Source: an uncultured Ruminococcus sp.
Lineage (GTDB): Bacteria > Bacillota > Clostridia > Oscillospirales > Ruminococcaceae
NCBI GenBank assembly: GCA_947174365.1
Contig: CAMWIR010000002.1
Span: 1 to 54,718, forward strand
Reading direction: 5' to 3'
DNA: 54,718 nucleotides
The notes below the pieces were generated by a model that was not told where the DNA came from, did no database searches, and saw only the letters and a program-made list of their open reading frames with translations. Position 1 is the first letter of the stretch; every line of letters starts with the position of its first letter. The position numbers were made by a program, and so were the translations under genes. Positions 1-8,174 of the stretch are shown in pieces.

Positions 1-30
1 CAAGCGGGGAGTTATTTAGAATATGATATG

Positions 31-71
31 TCAATGATGATTACGGTGTATTACGCTCTTTACAGGCAAAG
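31..71. repeat. 41-bp dispersed repeat, copy 1
   Basis: This stretch matches 54122-54162 at about 33 of 41 positions in the same orientation; both read AATGATGATTA near the start and CAGG[CT]AAAG at the end. It lies in the gene-free 218 bases before the calcium ATPase, where I see no other gene. The two copies sit at opposite ends of the window, which suggests a multicopy intergenic sequence. Function unknown. Confidence 0.55.
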
Positions 72-218
72 CTTTCGGCGTGTGAGGGAAAAAGCCACAG
101 CGGCGTTTGGGGAAAACAAAGCTTCTCTCCGTCATCTGAGAGGGAGAAAATAAAAGGACGAGCAGAATAATCCCCCGATCCCTATCATATAAATTCTAAA
201 AGGAAAGGAGCGGGAGAT

Positions 219-2900
219 ATGCCGACAGGAATTCTTGAAAAAGAGTATGACCTGCCTCAAAGGTCAAAACAGGACGATCACGACAGACACCCCGGAATGT
301 CGGGACTGTCCTCTGCGCAGGCGGAAAAACTGCTGGAGAAGTACGGAGAAAATATCATTCAAGAAGATAAAAAGCCCCGTCCGTTAGCAATATTTGCAGG
401 ACAGTTCAAGGATCTTATGGTGATGATTCTGCTTGTTGCTGCGGGGATCTCCGCATTTATCGGCGAGCCTGCGGACGCTGTTACCATTATAATCATCGTT
501 ATGCTCAACGCCATTCTGGGCTTTATCCAGGAGTACCGCACCGAGCGCACATTGCAGGCGCTTAAAAACATGACCGCCCCCTCGGCAAAGGTGTGCAGGG
601 ACGGACATCTGAAAATCATTCCTGCGGCGCTTGTTGTCCCCGGGGACATTCTTTCCCTTGAAGCGGGGGACAAGGCTGCGGCGGATGCTGTTATTTTGCA
701 GGCAAAGGGACTGTCGGCAGACGAAAGCGTGCTGACGGGGGAAAGCGAGCCTGTGTCCAAGGCTGTGGGCAGCAGGTCGGATACGGATAATTCCATAGGG
801 AAAAAGAACATAATCTACAGCGGTACAATTATCACCAAGGGCACAGCCCAGGCAAGAGTGATCGCCACGGGAAAAAATACCCAAATGGGTAAGATCTCGG
901 GAATGATAGAGGAGATCGAAGAGCCTCTTACCCCACTGCAAAAACGGCTTGGGGAGCTGGGCAGAGTCGTGGCGATAATATGCCTTGCGGTGTGCGTTAT
1001 TGTGTCGGGAGCGGGGATAATAAGGGGCGAGCCTGTTTTCGATATGCTTATGACGGGCATTACCATTGCCATTGCGGCTATCCCCGAGGGGCTGCCCGCT
1101 ACGGTGACAATTGCCCTTGCCCTTGCTGTGGGACGTATGCTGAAACAAAACGCTCTTGTTCACAAGCTTCATTCGGTGGAAACTCTTGGGTGTACTTCTG
1201 TGATCTGCACCGACAAAACGGGCACTGTTACGGAAAATAAAATGACCGTTTGCAAGGGCTTTGCGGGAGGTCATGAGCTGGTATTTTCGGGGCAGGGGTA
1301 TAAAACGGGAGGTCATATTTCATTAAAGGGTGAAAATGTAACAAAGATGACGGTCAACTTGTTGACCAGCACTCCCTTGAGGGAAATGCTCCGCTGCGCC
1401 GTTCTGTGCAATAACGGCGACATATGCCCCAATGAAAGCGGCAGCGAATGGAGTGTGATGGGCGACCCTACCGAGACAGCCCTGCTTATTGCCGCCGTTA
1501 AGGGAGGTATGAACTGCCGTGCGGAGCGAAAGACGTTTATAAGAACCGATGAAATTCCCTTTGACAGCGAAAGCCGTTCCATGACCGTTACCGTGAAAAA
1601 GCCCGACGGCAGCGGTACGGTAAGCTATATAAAAGGCTCGGCGGAGGTCATACTCGACAAATGCAAAAACATTCTCACCGACCTCGGCACACGTCCCATT
1701 ACCTATGCCGACAAACGGCAGATCGCCGATATCTGCGATAATATGGCTTCTGGCGCTCTGCGGGTGCTGGCGTTTGCTTATTCGGAAAACGGGGATAACA
1801 AAAACCTTACCTTTGTGGGAGTCATGGGAATGTCCGACCCGCCGAGAGAAGAGGCAAAGCGGGCTGTCAGGCTCTGCCGTGAGGCAAGGATACGCACGGT
1901 AATGATAACAGGAGACCACAAAAACACCGCTGCTGCGGTTGCAAGGCAGGCGGGTATCCTTCTGACCAATTCCGAGGACGCTGTGCTTACGGGAGCGGAG
2001 CTTGCAAATATGAATGATGAAGAGCTTAAAAGGGCAGCGCCGAGAGTTTGCGTTTACGCCCGTGTTTCCCCGGGGGATAAGCTGCGGATAGTAAGGGCGT
2101 ATAAGTCCCTGGGGCACATAGTTACCATGACCGGGGACGGGGTGAACGACTCCCCTGCCGTAAAGGAAGCGGACATCGGCGTTGCCATGGGCATTACGGG
2201 AACAGACGTTACCAGGCAGGCAGCGGATATGGTCTTGCTGGACGATAACTTTGCCACACTTGTAAATGCAGTTGAGCAGGGGCGGGGGATATATGCGAAT
2301 ATCCGCAAATTTGTGCGCTACCTTTTGTCCTGCAATATCGGGGAAGTGCTGACAATGTTTCTGGGGATAATCATGGGATTGCCTATGGTATTGCTGCCGA
2401 GCCAGATATTGCTTGTAAATCTTGTGACCGACGGGCTGCCCGCAGTGGCGCTGGGGGTCGAGCCATGCGGCAGGGAAAGCATGAAAAAGCCGCCCCGCCG
2501 CTCGGATGAAAGCTTTTTTGCAGGCGGGCTGCTGTTCCGTATAATCATCCGAGGGGTGCTTATAGGCATTTGCACATTGGCGGCGTTCACGGTAATAACA
2601 AATATGGGCGGCAGCGTGGAGGCGGCAAGAACAGGGGCTTTGCTGACCCTTGTTATGAGCCAGCTGTTCCATGTGTTCGAGTGCAAATCGGAGGAGAAGA
2701 ACATTTTTACCGTGCCCTATTTCAATAATACGAAGCTGCTGCTTGCGGTGCTTATCTCCGCAGGGGTCATTTTCGGGGCAATATATCTGCCCTTTATGCA
2801 GACGATCTTTGATACCGTTCCCTTATCGGGGCAGCAGCTCATGATCTGCCTGGGACTGGCGTTTTTAGCGCCGCTGATACAGTGTTTTGTGAAGTGCTGA
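219..2900 (+). CDS. P-type cation-transporting ATPase (Ca2+ type, PacL/SERCA-like)
   Basis: An integral membrane pump predicted to move Ca2+ (or a related cation) at the cost of ATP. At 893 residues it has the usual length and order for a P2A ATPase: an N-terminal cation-ATPase domain (about 20-80), two membrane helices, the actuator motif TGES at 173-176, the PEGLP helix motif near 290, the phosphorylated aspartate D332 in DKTGT, the nucleotide domain, the hinge motif TGDGVNDSPA near 640, and six C-terminal helices. The family is clear from these motifs; Ca2+ specificity is inferred. The ATG follows an AAAGGAG ribosome site. It is a single-gene unit ended by a hairpin terminator. Ca2+ versus Mn2+ or Na+ cannot be settled by reading. 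Confidence 0.93.
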   Translation: MPTGILEKEYDLPQRSKQDDHDRHPGMSGLSSAQAEKLLEKYGENIIQEDKKPRPLAIFAGQFKDLMVMILLVAAGISAFIGEPADAVTIIIIVMLNAILGFIQEYRTERTLQALKNMTAPSAKVCRDGHLKIIPAALVVPGDILSLEAGDKAAADAVILQAKGLSADESVLTGESEPVSKAVGSRSDTDNSIGKKNIIYSGTIITKGTAQARVIATGKNTQMGKISGMIEEIEEPLTPLQKRLGELGRVVAIICLAVCVIVSGAGIIRGEPVFDMLMTGITIAIAAIPEGLPATVTIALALAVGRMLKQNALVHKLHSVETLGCTSVICTDKTGTVTENKMTVCKGFAGGHELVFSGQGYKTGGHISLKGENVTKMTVNLLTSTPLREMLRCAVLCNNGDICPNESGSEWSVMGDPTETALLIAAVKGGMNCRAERKTFIRTDEIPFDSESRSMTVTVKKPDGSGTVSYIKGSAEVILDKCKNILTDLGTRPITYADKRQIADICDNMASGALRVLAFAYSENGDNKNLTFVGVMGMSDPPREEAKRAVRLCREARIRTVMITGDHKNTAAAVARQAGILLTNSEDAVLTGAELANMNDEELKRAAPRVCVYARVSPGDKLRIVRAYKSLGHIVTMTGDGVNDSPAVKEADIGVAMGITGTDVTRQAADMVLLDDNFATLVNAVEQGRGIYANIRKFVRYLLSCNIGEVLTMFLGIIMGLPMVLLPSQILLVNLVTDGLPAVALGVEPCGRESMKKPPRRSDESFFAGGLLFRIIIRGVLIGICTLAAFTVITNMGGSVEAARTGALLTLVMSQLFHVFECKSEEKNIFTVPYFNNTKLLLAVLISAGVIFGAIYLPFMQTIFDTVPLSGQQLMICLGLAFLAPLIQCFVKC

Positions 2901-2928
2901 TATTTTTAAATTTTGTAATTTCAGGAAC

Positions 2929-2966
2929 GATCCGCAGATATTTTTCGGTGTCTGCGGATCCTTTTT
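2929..2966 (+). terminator. Rho-independent terminator after the Ca2+ ATPase
   Basis: A perfect 10-bp stem, GATCCGCAGA with TCTGCGGATC, closes a 12-base loop and is followed by CTTTTT. It lies 29 bases after the ATPase stop codon. Confidence 0.85.
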
Positions 2967-3014
2967 CGTAAAATATTATTATTTGTAAAAAAATTATAAA
3001 AAAACCGAAAAAGA

Positions 3015-3046
3015 TTAACAAACATCATTTAAAAATGAATTATAAT
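3015..3046 (+). promoter_or_regulatory. Possible promoter for the zinc-ribbon membrane protein
   Basis: A perfect TATAAT at 3041-3046 lies 20 bases after TTAACA, about 60 bases before the start codon. The 20-base spacing is longer than the preferred 17, so the -35 assignment is weak while the -10 is good. Confidence 0.4.
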
Positions 3047-3107
3047 GTATATAAGGGAATGCAGCCGGTGTTTCCTTATGTAAGAGTATGGGAAAGAGGA
3101 TTATATA

Positions 3108-3542
3108 ATGGCAGAAAGTATCGGAGAATTTGTTGGGGCAATTCTGTGCCGCTTTATGTTTGGGGCAATATGCAAAAAGCTCGCCGACGATAAGGGGTAT
3201 TCGGGCAGTTCATGGTTCTGGTGGGGGTTTTTCTTTAATGTATTGGCGCTCTTAGTCATAATATTAAAAAAAAGACTGACTCCTCCCCCTGTCCGGGTGA
3301 ACAATATCAGTGCGCTTGAGGAATACAAGCGGCTGCTTGATTCGGGGGTAATAACTCCCGAGGAATTTGAGCGGAAAAAGGCAGAGCTGCTTAATTCAAA
3401 TGCGCCTGTATATACATATTACACGCCTCCGCAATATAATAATGGGGGCGTAGGCAATGGCAAAAAATGGGTCTGCCCCGAATGCGGCAATGTAAATCCC
3501 CCGGGCATATGGGTCTGCGAAAGCTGCGGACGGGAAAAATAA
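3108..3542 (+). CDS. Small membrane protein with SHOCT-like segment and C-terminal zinc ribbon
   Basis: A 144-residue protein of unknown function. The N-terminus has small hydrophobic stretches (about 6-22 and 40-58) that look membrane-associated. Residues about 68-92 (LEEYKRLLDSGVITPEEFE) match the SHOCT pattern, a short oligomerising segment often found beside membrane or phage-type domains. The C-terminus carries CPEC and CESC pairs, a zinc ribbon. The ATG follows an AGAGGA site. It stands alone between a terminator upstream and a bidirectional hairpin downstream. Domain calls come from pattern reading; no specific role can be assigned. Confidence 0.8.
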   Translation: MAESIGEFVGAILCRFMFGAICKKLADDKGYSGSSWFWWGFFFNVLALLVIILKKRLTPPPVRVNNISALEEYKRLLDSGVITPEEFERKKAELLNSNAPVYTYYTPPQYNNGGVGNGKKWVCPECGNVNPPGIWVCESCGREK

Positions 3543-3557
3543 AGCGCTTATAAAAAC

Positions 3558-3587
3558 AAAAGCTGCACTTTGACCGGTGCAGCTTTT
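3558..3587. terminator. Bidirectional terminator between convergent genes
   Basis: An 11-bp perfect stem, AAAAGCTGCAC with GTGCAGCTTTT, has an 8-base loop. A-rich and T-rich ends allow it to act on both strands, ending the zinc-ribbon gene and the convergent DUF218 gene. Confidence 0.85.
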
Positions 3588-3611
3588 AATTATATTATTC
3601 ATAAAATACCG

Positions 3612-4361
3612 TCAGCCCTTGCCGCCCGCAGCAGCGACAGCCTCGCCCGTTTTCCCGTCATTGGTCAGCCGTCCGTCCCCGCTTATGGGGATATATTCGC
3701 CGAGATATGTGGGCTTCGGCTTTATGATAGTTGTGACAAAATCCTTGTTCCTTGCCAGCACTTCACGGAGATTATAATATTTCTGTCTGGTATACCCCTG
3801 CAAGTCCGAGGGCACGCCGTAAGCCTCTATCCCCAGCTTTCTTGCTATGTACACCGCCCTGTACAGGTGATATTTCTGGGTAACGATTATTACCTTTTTT
3901 GCCCCGAATATTTCCTTTGCCCTGTACATACTTTCGTAGGTGGAAAAGCCTGCGTGATCCATAAAAACGTCCTCATCGGGTGCGCCTCTGTCCATGGCGA
4001 ATTTCTTCATGGCGTTCACCTCGTCATATTCTATCCTGCCGTGATCCCCCGACATAAGCAGCTTCGGCGCTGCGCCGCTTTCGTAAAGTTCGGATCCTAC
4101 AATGAGCCTGTCCCCCAGCATGGGGCTTGGGGCTTCGCCGTTTACTCTGCACCCGAGGACGATTATGCAGTCTGCGCCCCCTAAAGTCTCAGCCGTATCT
4201 GCGGACAGTATAAACGGCTCGGCGGTTTTCTTCACATGGGCATTTATTGAAAATACAACGATCACCCCGATAACGCACATTATCAGCCCTATTATCATTA
4301 TCCGCAGCAGTTTCCCCAGTATCTTTTTTGCAGCTGTCTTTGCTGTTTTTGCCATTGTCAT
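3612..4361 (-). CDS. SanA/YdcF-like DUF218 membrane protein
   Basis: A 249-residue protein with one N-terminal membrane helix (about 18-42) and an extracytoplasmic DUF218 domain. The signature is DCIIVLGCRVNGEAPSPMLG, with downstream LLMSGDHGR, ST.ES and TQKYHLYRA blocks in family order. Relatives (SanA, YdcF) are linked to envelope barrier function and possibly polysaccharide or peptidoglycan precursor processing, but the reaction is not established. The start is preceded by AGAAGG. Its C-terminal tail is Gly/Ala-rich. Family assignment is firm, function is not. Confidence 0.85.
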   Translation of the reverse strand: MTMAKTAKTAAKKILGKLLRIMIIGLIMCVIGVIVVFSINAHVKKTAEPFILSADTAETLGGADCIIVLGCRVNGEAPSPMLGDRLIVGSELYESGAAPKLLMSGDHGRIEYDEVNAMKKFAMDRGAPDEDVFMDHAGFSTYESMYRAKEIFGAKKVIIVTQKYHLYRAVYIARKLGIEAYGVPSDLQGYTRQKYYNLREVLARNKDFVTTIIKPKPTYLGEYIPISGDGRLTNDGKTGEAVAAAGGKG

Positions 4362-4434
4362 AATTATGCGCCTTCTTTTTGGTGTTACTTCTTTTCATTT
4401 TGGGGTTTGTCGGGCAAATGTACCCTTACGGGCA

Positions 4435-4473
4435 GCATAGAACGTATGACATTCATCACACGTTCTATGCCGC
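4435..4473. repeat. Stem-loop intergenic repeat, copy 1
   Basis: A perfect 11-bp inverted repeat, GCATAGAACGT at 4435-4445 with ACGTTCTATGC at 4460-4470, encloses 14 bases. The segment 4449-4473 recurs at 36483-36507 with 3 mismatches in 25. There is no T-run, so it looks like a mobile or structural intergenic repeat more than a simple terminator, although it lies after the stop of the minus-strand EAL gene. Confidence 0.55.
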
Positions 4474-4522
4474 AAAGCAGCTTATTCGCCGCTCAATTAT
4501 TAAATTATTAATTAACTCCAAC

Positions 4523-7150
4523 TCAGCTGTTGATATTAATATTCTGCACTAAGTTTTCCACGGTCAGCACACCGTCACGGCTGCCGAGACCCATGCCCTC
4601 ATTAGTGCGGAAAACAATATCCACAGTTCCGTCGGAAATTTTAATATCCCCGTCGCCCTGCATATCGCCTACACCCGAAATCGAGTTGCCCTCGCATTCA
4701 AAGTTGAATTCGCTGTGCTTTGCACGGCAGTCCATGTTTCCCTTGCGTGTGCCCACGCAGTTAATGCTCCGTCCGCGCATTATCATATCAAGACTCCCGT
4801 GTTCCAGGTCAATGTCGCCGCTGCCGCCGCTTATGGTGCCTATGCCGCACATATTTATCCCGCTCTGATCGAAGCTTGCCCTGTAATCCGTCAGGGAAAT
4901 ATTTGCTCTGCCCTTAACAGAGCCTATGCCCACCGAATCGGGAGAACTGATCCTGACTGTTAAGGAAACCCTTGACATATCCACCACGCTGCCCCCCTCG
5001 GCAATGCCCACGCCTACGCAGCAGCCTCCCGAGCAGCTTATGTTATAATGCCCTTGCTTTATTATTACGGCAAGCCCGCCTTCGTTCCTGCCGCCGCCTA
5101 TGGCTGTGGCATGATCTCCGTTGGCGGTAAAGTTAAATGTTCCGGGGCTGTCAAAGTAAATGCTTCCGGGGCTGTTGTCCTTGCCCACGCCCACACAGAA
5201 TGCGTCTGCGGATTCGCAGATTATCGTCAGCTTCCCTTCGCCCGTAAATTTTATCGCCGCACTTCTTGGAACGTATATACCCCGTCCCAGAAGGGCGTTT
5301 TCTCCCTCAATGCATATCTCCGCCTTGGAATCCTCGCCCAGAGCGATAATGGGATCGGCCTTTGCCGAGCTTATCGTGACGTTCTTCAGGGTGATCTTAA
5401 CATCGGACTCGTCCTTTACCTTGATGAGCAGACCGACCTCGCCGCTGTCCTCCCCGTCAATAACAATGCTGCCGCTGCCTGCCTGGATCGCAGTATAATG
5501 CTCTTGCGTCAGGTCGGACATTTTGATCACTTCTCCGTCCGTCGGGCGGTAGATCTTTGCTATATCCTTGGCAAACTCCTCGTTTATCCTCTTTATCTCG
5601 TTTCTTATGCTGTCCGCCACCTCGTGAATGACTACAGGCTTGGGGCGGGAAACATAGTACCCTTGGATAAGGTCGGATCCCAACTGTATCATTACCCGCA
5701 GCTCATCCGAGGTCTCCACTCCCTCTGCCAGAGCCTGGTAGCCGTTATCGTGAACAAAGTCGATAATGCTTGCCACAAACTTCTGCATTCTGGGCTTGGT
5801 GTTTATATCGGTAATAAGTGAACGGTCGATCTTAACGTAATGGGGCGAATACCGCAGCAGGTTTGAGGTGTTGGAATAGCCCGTGCCGTAATCGTCAATG
5901 GCAAGGGACATATTGCACCTTTTAAGGCGGTCGTGGATAAGGTCAAGGCTCTTATCGTCCACCTCGGTCTGTTCGGTAAGCTCTATTACCACCTTTTCCA
6001 TAAGCTCGCCGTAGCGGTTTTCCAGGGTCTGCCAATCGCTGTCGGAAAGCATATGGGCGGTAATGGAGTTTACAAACAGCTTCCTGCCCGCAAACACATC
6101 CTGGTTTTCCCCGATAAACGCCATAGTGTTGAACATGGTCGCCTTTTCGATATCGTAAAGCCTGCCGTATCTTGTGGCAGCCCCCAGAATTTCCAGCGGG
6201 AACATCCCTATACTGTCATCCGTGCGCATAAGCGCCTCATAAGCCAGTACATCACCCGTGCGGGCGCTGACAATGGGCTGGAAATGATATACAAACAGGT
6301 TATTGTCTATCAGCTGCGAGAACCGTTTCATGCAGCCGTATTCGTTCTTCTGATCCTCATAGCGGTCGGAGGAATAGCGGCAAATGCTGTTTCTGCCCTT
6401 GCTCGTGGCTTCAAACAGCGCAAATTCCGCTGTATGCATACGCCGCTGTGCAGGCACGCCGTCCGCTCCGCAGCCTGCCATAAAGGTCATGCCGTGGCTG
6501 CCGATAGGTTCGCCCATTTCATCGGACAATTCGCACTCCGCCACTGCGGTCTGCAGCATTTTCAGATAATTTTCTTCCTGCTCTGCGACCGTGTCCCCGT
6601 CCTTGCAAACAATGTCCGAATCGGGAATAAACAGCCAGTACCGCTCCTTTGAATAAGAGGCAATAAGAGCGTTTGGAGGGAGCTTTGCCTTAACGGCACA
6701 CAAAGCGCTGTAAATATGAAAATCCGAAAGGGAAGATGAAACGCTGTCCTCCAGCTGAATAAGAGCGAATAAGGATTTACCCTTGAACTCGTTCACAGTT
6801 CCTATGAGCCTTGCAGTCGTACAGGCAGGGAAAAGCAGCCTGCCGCGCCCCTTTACCTCCTCTTCGGTCATAAAGAAGCCTGCAGTAACGCTGTCGCTGT
6901 ACTCGCATATCTTTACAGATAAATGCGAGCCGCTTTTGCTTTGTTCCATAAGCCGTGCCGTCAGCAGCACTGTTTCGCTGTAATCGGGCTCGTCGGGGAG
7001 CTTTGCCATCTCCGCGGCATTGCTGTCCGCATAGACCTTTTTGTTTTCGTGGTCGATAATAAAGCCGCCGATATCCGAACGGCATTCGGTGAGAGTGTTC
7101 CATGCAGAGCCGAAGATTCGCTGCCACAGCGGATTATCCGTATGTATCAT
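4523..7150 (-). CDS. Degenerate-GGDEF/EAL cyclic-di-GMP phosphodiesterase with C-terminal beta-helix-like domain
   Basis: About 875 residues without signal peptide or membrane helix. Residues about 150-280 look like a GGDEF fold lacking the catalytic motif (no GGDEF, but the trailing ALFEATSKGRN pattern is kept). The EAL domain (about 285-520) has YEALMRT, ELTEQTE, IDDYGTGYSN, VKIDRSL, LAEGVET and QGYYVSRP, so the metal-binding and catalytic residues appear intact and c-di-GMP hydrolysis is likely. From about 535 to the end are many short Gly/Asp/Ser-rich strands (I.L....S, GIG, GVG recurring), typical of a right-handed beta-helix or carbohydrate-binding-like fold. That fusion is unusual for a cytoplasmic phosphodiesterase. 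The ATG at 7150 was chosen; a TTG 12 bases upstream abuts the only purine-rich stretch. A strong promoter lies just upstream. Confidence 0.88.
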   Translation of the reverse strand: MIHTDNPLWQRIFGSAWNTLTECRSDIGGFIIDHENKKVYADSNAAEMAKLPDEPDYSETVLLTARLMEQSKSGSHLSVKICEYSDSVTAGFFMTEEEVKGRGRLLFPACTTARLIGTVNEFKGKSLFALIQLEDSVSSSLSDFHIYSALCAVKAKLPPNALIASYSKERYWLFIPDSDIVCKDGDTVAEQEENYLKMLQTAVAECELSDEMGEPIGSHGMTFMAGCGADGVPAQRRMHTAEFALFEATSKGRNSICRYSSDRYEDQKNEYGCMKRFSQLIDNNLFVYHFQPIVSARTGDVLAYEALMRTDDSIGMFPLEILGAATRYGRLYDIEKATMFNTMAFIGENQDVFAGRKLFVNSITAHMLSDSDWQTLENRYGELMEKVVIELTEQTEVDDKSLDLIHDRLKRCNMSLAIDDYGTGYSNTSNLLRYSPHYVKIDRSLITDINTKPRMQKFVASIIDFVHDNGYQALAEGVETSDELRVMIQLGSDLIQGYYVSRPKPVVIHEVADSIRNEIKRINEEFAKDIAKIYRPTDGEVIKMSDLTQEHYTAIQAGSGSIVIDGEDSGEVGLLIKVKDESDVKITLKNVTISSAKADPIIALGEDSKAEICIEGENALLGRGIYVPRSAAIKFTGEGKLTIICESADAFCVGVGKDNSPGSIYFDSPGTFNFTANGDHATAIGGGRNEGGLAVIIKQGHYNISCSGGCCVGVGIAEGGSVVDMSRVSLTVRISSPDSVGIGSVKGRANISLTDYRASFDQSGINMCGIGTISGGSGDIDLEHGSLDMIMRGRSINCVGTRKGNMDCRAKHSEFNFECEGNSISGVGDMQGDGDIKISDGTVDIVFRTNEGMGLGSRDGVLTVENLVQNININS

Positions 7151-7214
7151 TTGAAAGATCAACTCTTTTCCTTAATTTTTTATACTGTGTCAAAAGCTAT
7201 AATCAACTATTTTA

Positions 7215-7243
7215 ATTTTACTACATATTGACTTTTTTGTCAA
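7215..7243 (-). promoter_or_regulatory. Sigma-A type promoter for the EAL/beta-helix gene
   Basis: Reading the minus strand, TTGACA, a 17-base spacer and TAAAAT. The predicted transcript starts roughly 55-60 bases before the ATG. Confidence 0.8.
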
Positions 7244-7279
7244 GAGGTTTTAAATAATTTTGCCTAAAATTTTATGACG

Positions 7280-7302
7280 AAATTTAACATTTTGTTAAAT
7301 TT
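7280..7302. promoter_or_regulatory. Palindrome between divergent EAL and M50 genes, candidate operator
   Basis: A 10-bp arm palindrome, AAATTTAACA, TTT, TGTTAAATTT, lies upstream of the minus-strand promoter in the 368-base gap between divergent genes. The shape fits a homodimeric repressor site. The rest of the gap (about 7303-7500) has a short GACAGG/CCTGTC hairpin and no convincing gene. Confidence 0.4.
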
Positions 7303-7518
7303 ATACAAAATCATCTAATAAATATTGGACATAAGGAGAGTGCAGCGAGAATAGAATAAATTAATGAGGGAACTGTTTCGGCTTTTGAAAATAAGGCAGC
7401 AGAGCGGGAATAAAACCGAATATGCCGAGAGTTTTTTCGGACTTGCTTTAAGACAGGGCAAGTATAACTCCTGTCTCTTGCCTCCGATTTTTCTGCTTCC
7501 GAAAGGTGGTGCTTTGTT

Positions 7519-8079
7519 TTGCCCCGTGTCCGCTTCACATTCGGCTTTTTCGCTCTCTGGGCAGCAGTGCTCACCGCAAATGAATATTATAACAACCATT
7601 ACCCCGCTCTGCCCATTTTCCTGCTCTGTCTCGCCCATGAATCGGGGCACATATTCGCCGCCGGTATCGCAGGTCTGCCCCCCGAAAGAATAACCTTCTG
7701 CGCTGCCGGGATACGTATGTCCGTTAAAAACGGCACTTACAGCAGAGGTCTTTTCCGTGAGCTTCTTCTCCTGTCCGCAGGCTGTGCCGTAAACTTTGCC
7801 CTTGTCCCCTTGTTCGCCCTTGCTAAAATGCGTCTGTGGGCAATGGTAAGCTTTTCGCTGGGGATCTTTAACCTGCTGCCTCTCTCATCTCTGGACGGCG
7901 GCAGGATCATTCGTGCAGTGTGCGAATATATCTCTCCCGCCGCCGATATCGGCTCTGCTCAAAAAATCTGTGATATTATCATAATCGCCGTTTTTTTGGC
8001 GTATTTCCTTTTTCACGGCTTTCCTCCGCCGCTTCTGCCTATTATAATTGCGGGGCTGAGCGCACTTGAAAAGCTGTGA
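7519..8079 (+). CDS. M50-family (site-2-protease type) intramembrane metallopeptidase
   Basis: A 186-residue polytopic membrane protein. The zinc motif HESGH is at 40-44 inside a hydrophobic segment, and the second site LSSLDGGRI places the conserved aspartate at D126, in the SpoIVFB-like arrangement. Such enzymes cut membrane-bound regulators; SpoIVFB releases pro-sigma-K during sporulation. At this length it has no CBS domain, which SpoIVFB homologues often carry, so identity with SpoIVFB is uncertain. The start is a TTG preceded by GAAAGGTGG with a 9-base spacer; ATG starts nearby are out of frame. The substrate is unknown and no sporulation genes are adjacent. Confidence 0.82.
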   Translation: MPRVRFTFGFFALWAAVLTANEYYNNHYPALPIFLLCLAHESGHIFAAGIAGLPPERITFCAAGIRMSVKNGTYSRGLFRELLLLSAGCAVNFALVPLFALAKMRLWAMVSFSLGIFNLLPLSSLDGGRIIRAVCEYISPAADIGSAQKICDIIIIAVFLAYFLFHGFPPPLLPIIIAGLSALEKL

Positions 8080-8117
8080 AAACGGCTATCTTGTTAAGGA
8101 ATTAAGGAAACAAAAAA

Positions 8118-8150
8118 TTGCTGCACCGCAATAAGCAGTGCAGCAAATTT
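8118..8150. terminator. Bidirectional terminator between M50 and SpaA-repeat genes
   Basis: The stem TTGCTGCAC pairs with GTGCAGCAA around a 12-base loop. T-rich tracts flank both sides, the better one following on the minus strand, so it mainly serves the large surface-protein gene. Confidence 0.75.
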
Positions 8151-8174
8151 TATTTGTGTTTATCCGTCAAGGGA

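Noticed and set aside
7364-7693. 109-codon plus-strand frame overlapping the start of the M50 gene
   Set aside because: No ribosome site at suitable distance, and its second half is an out-of-frame reading of the protease gene.
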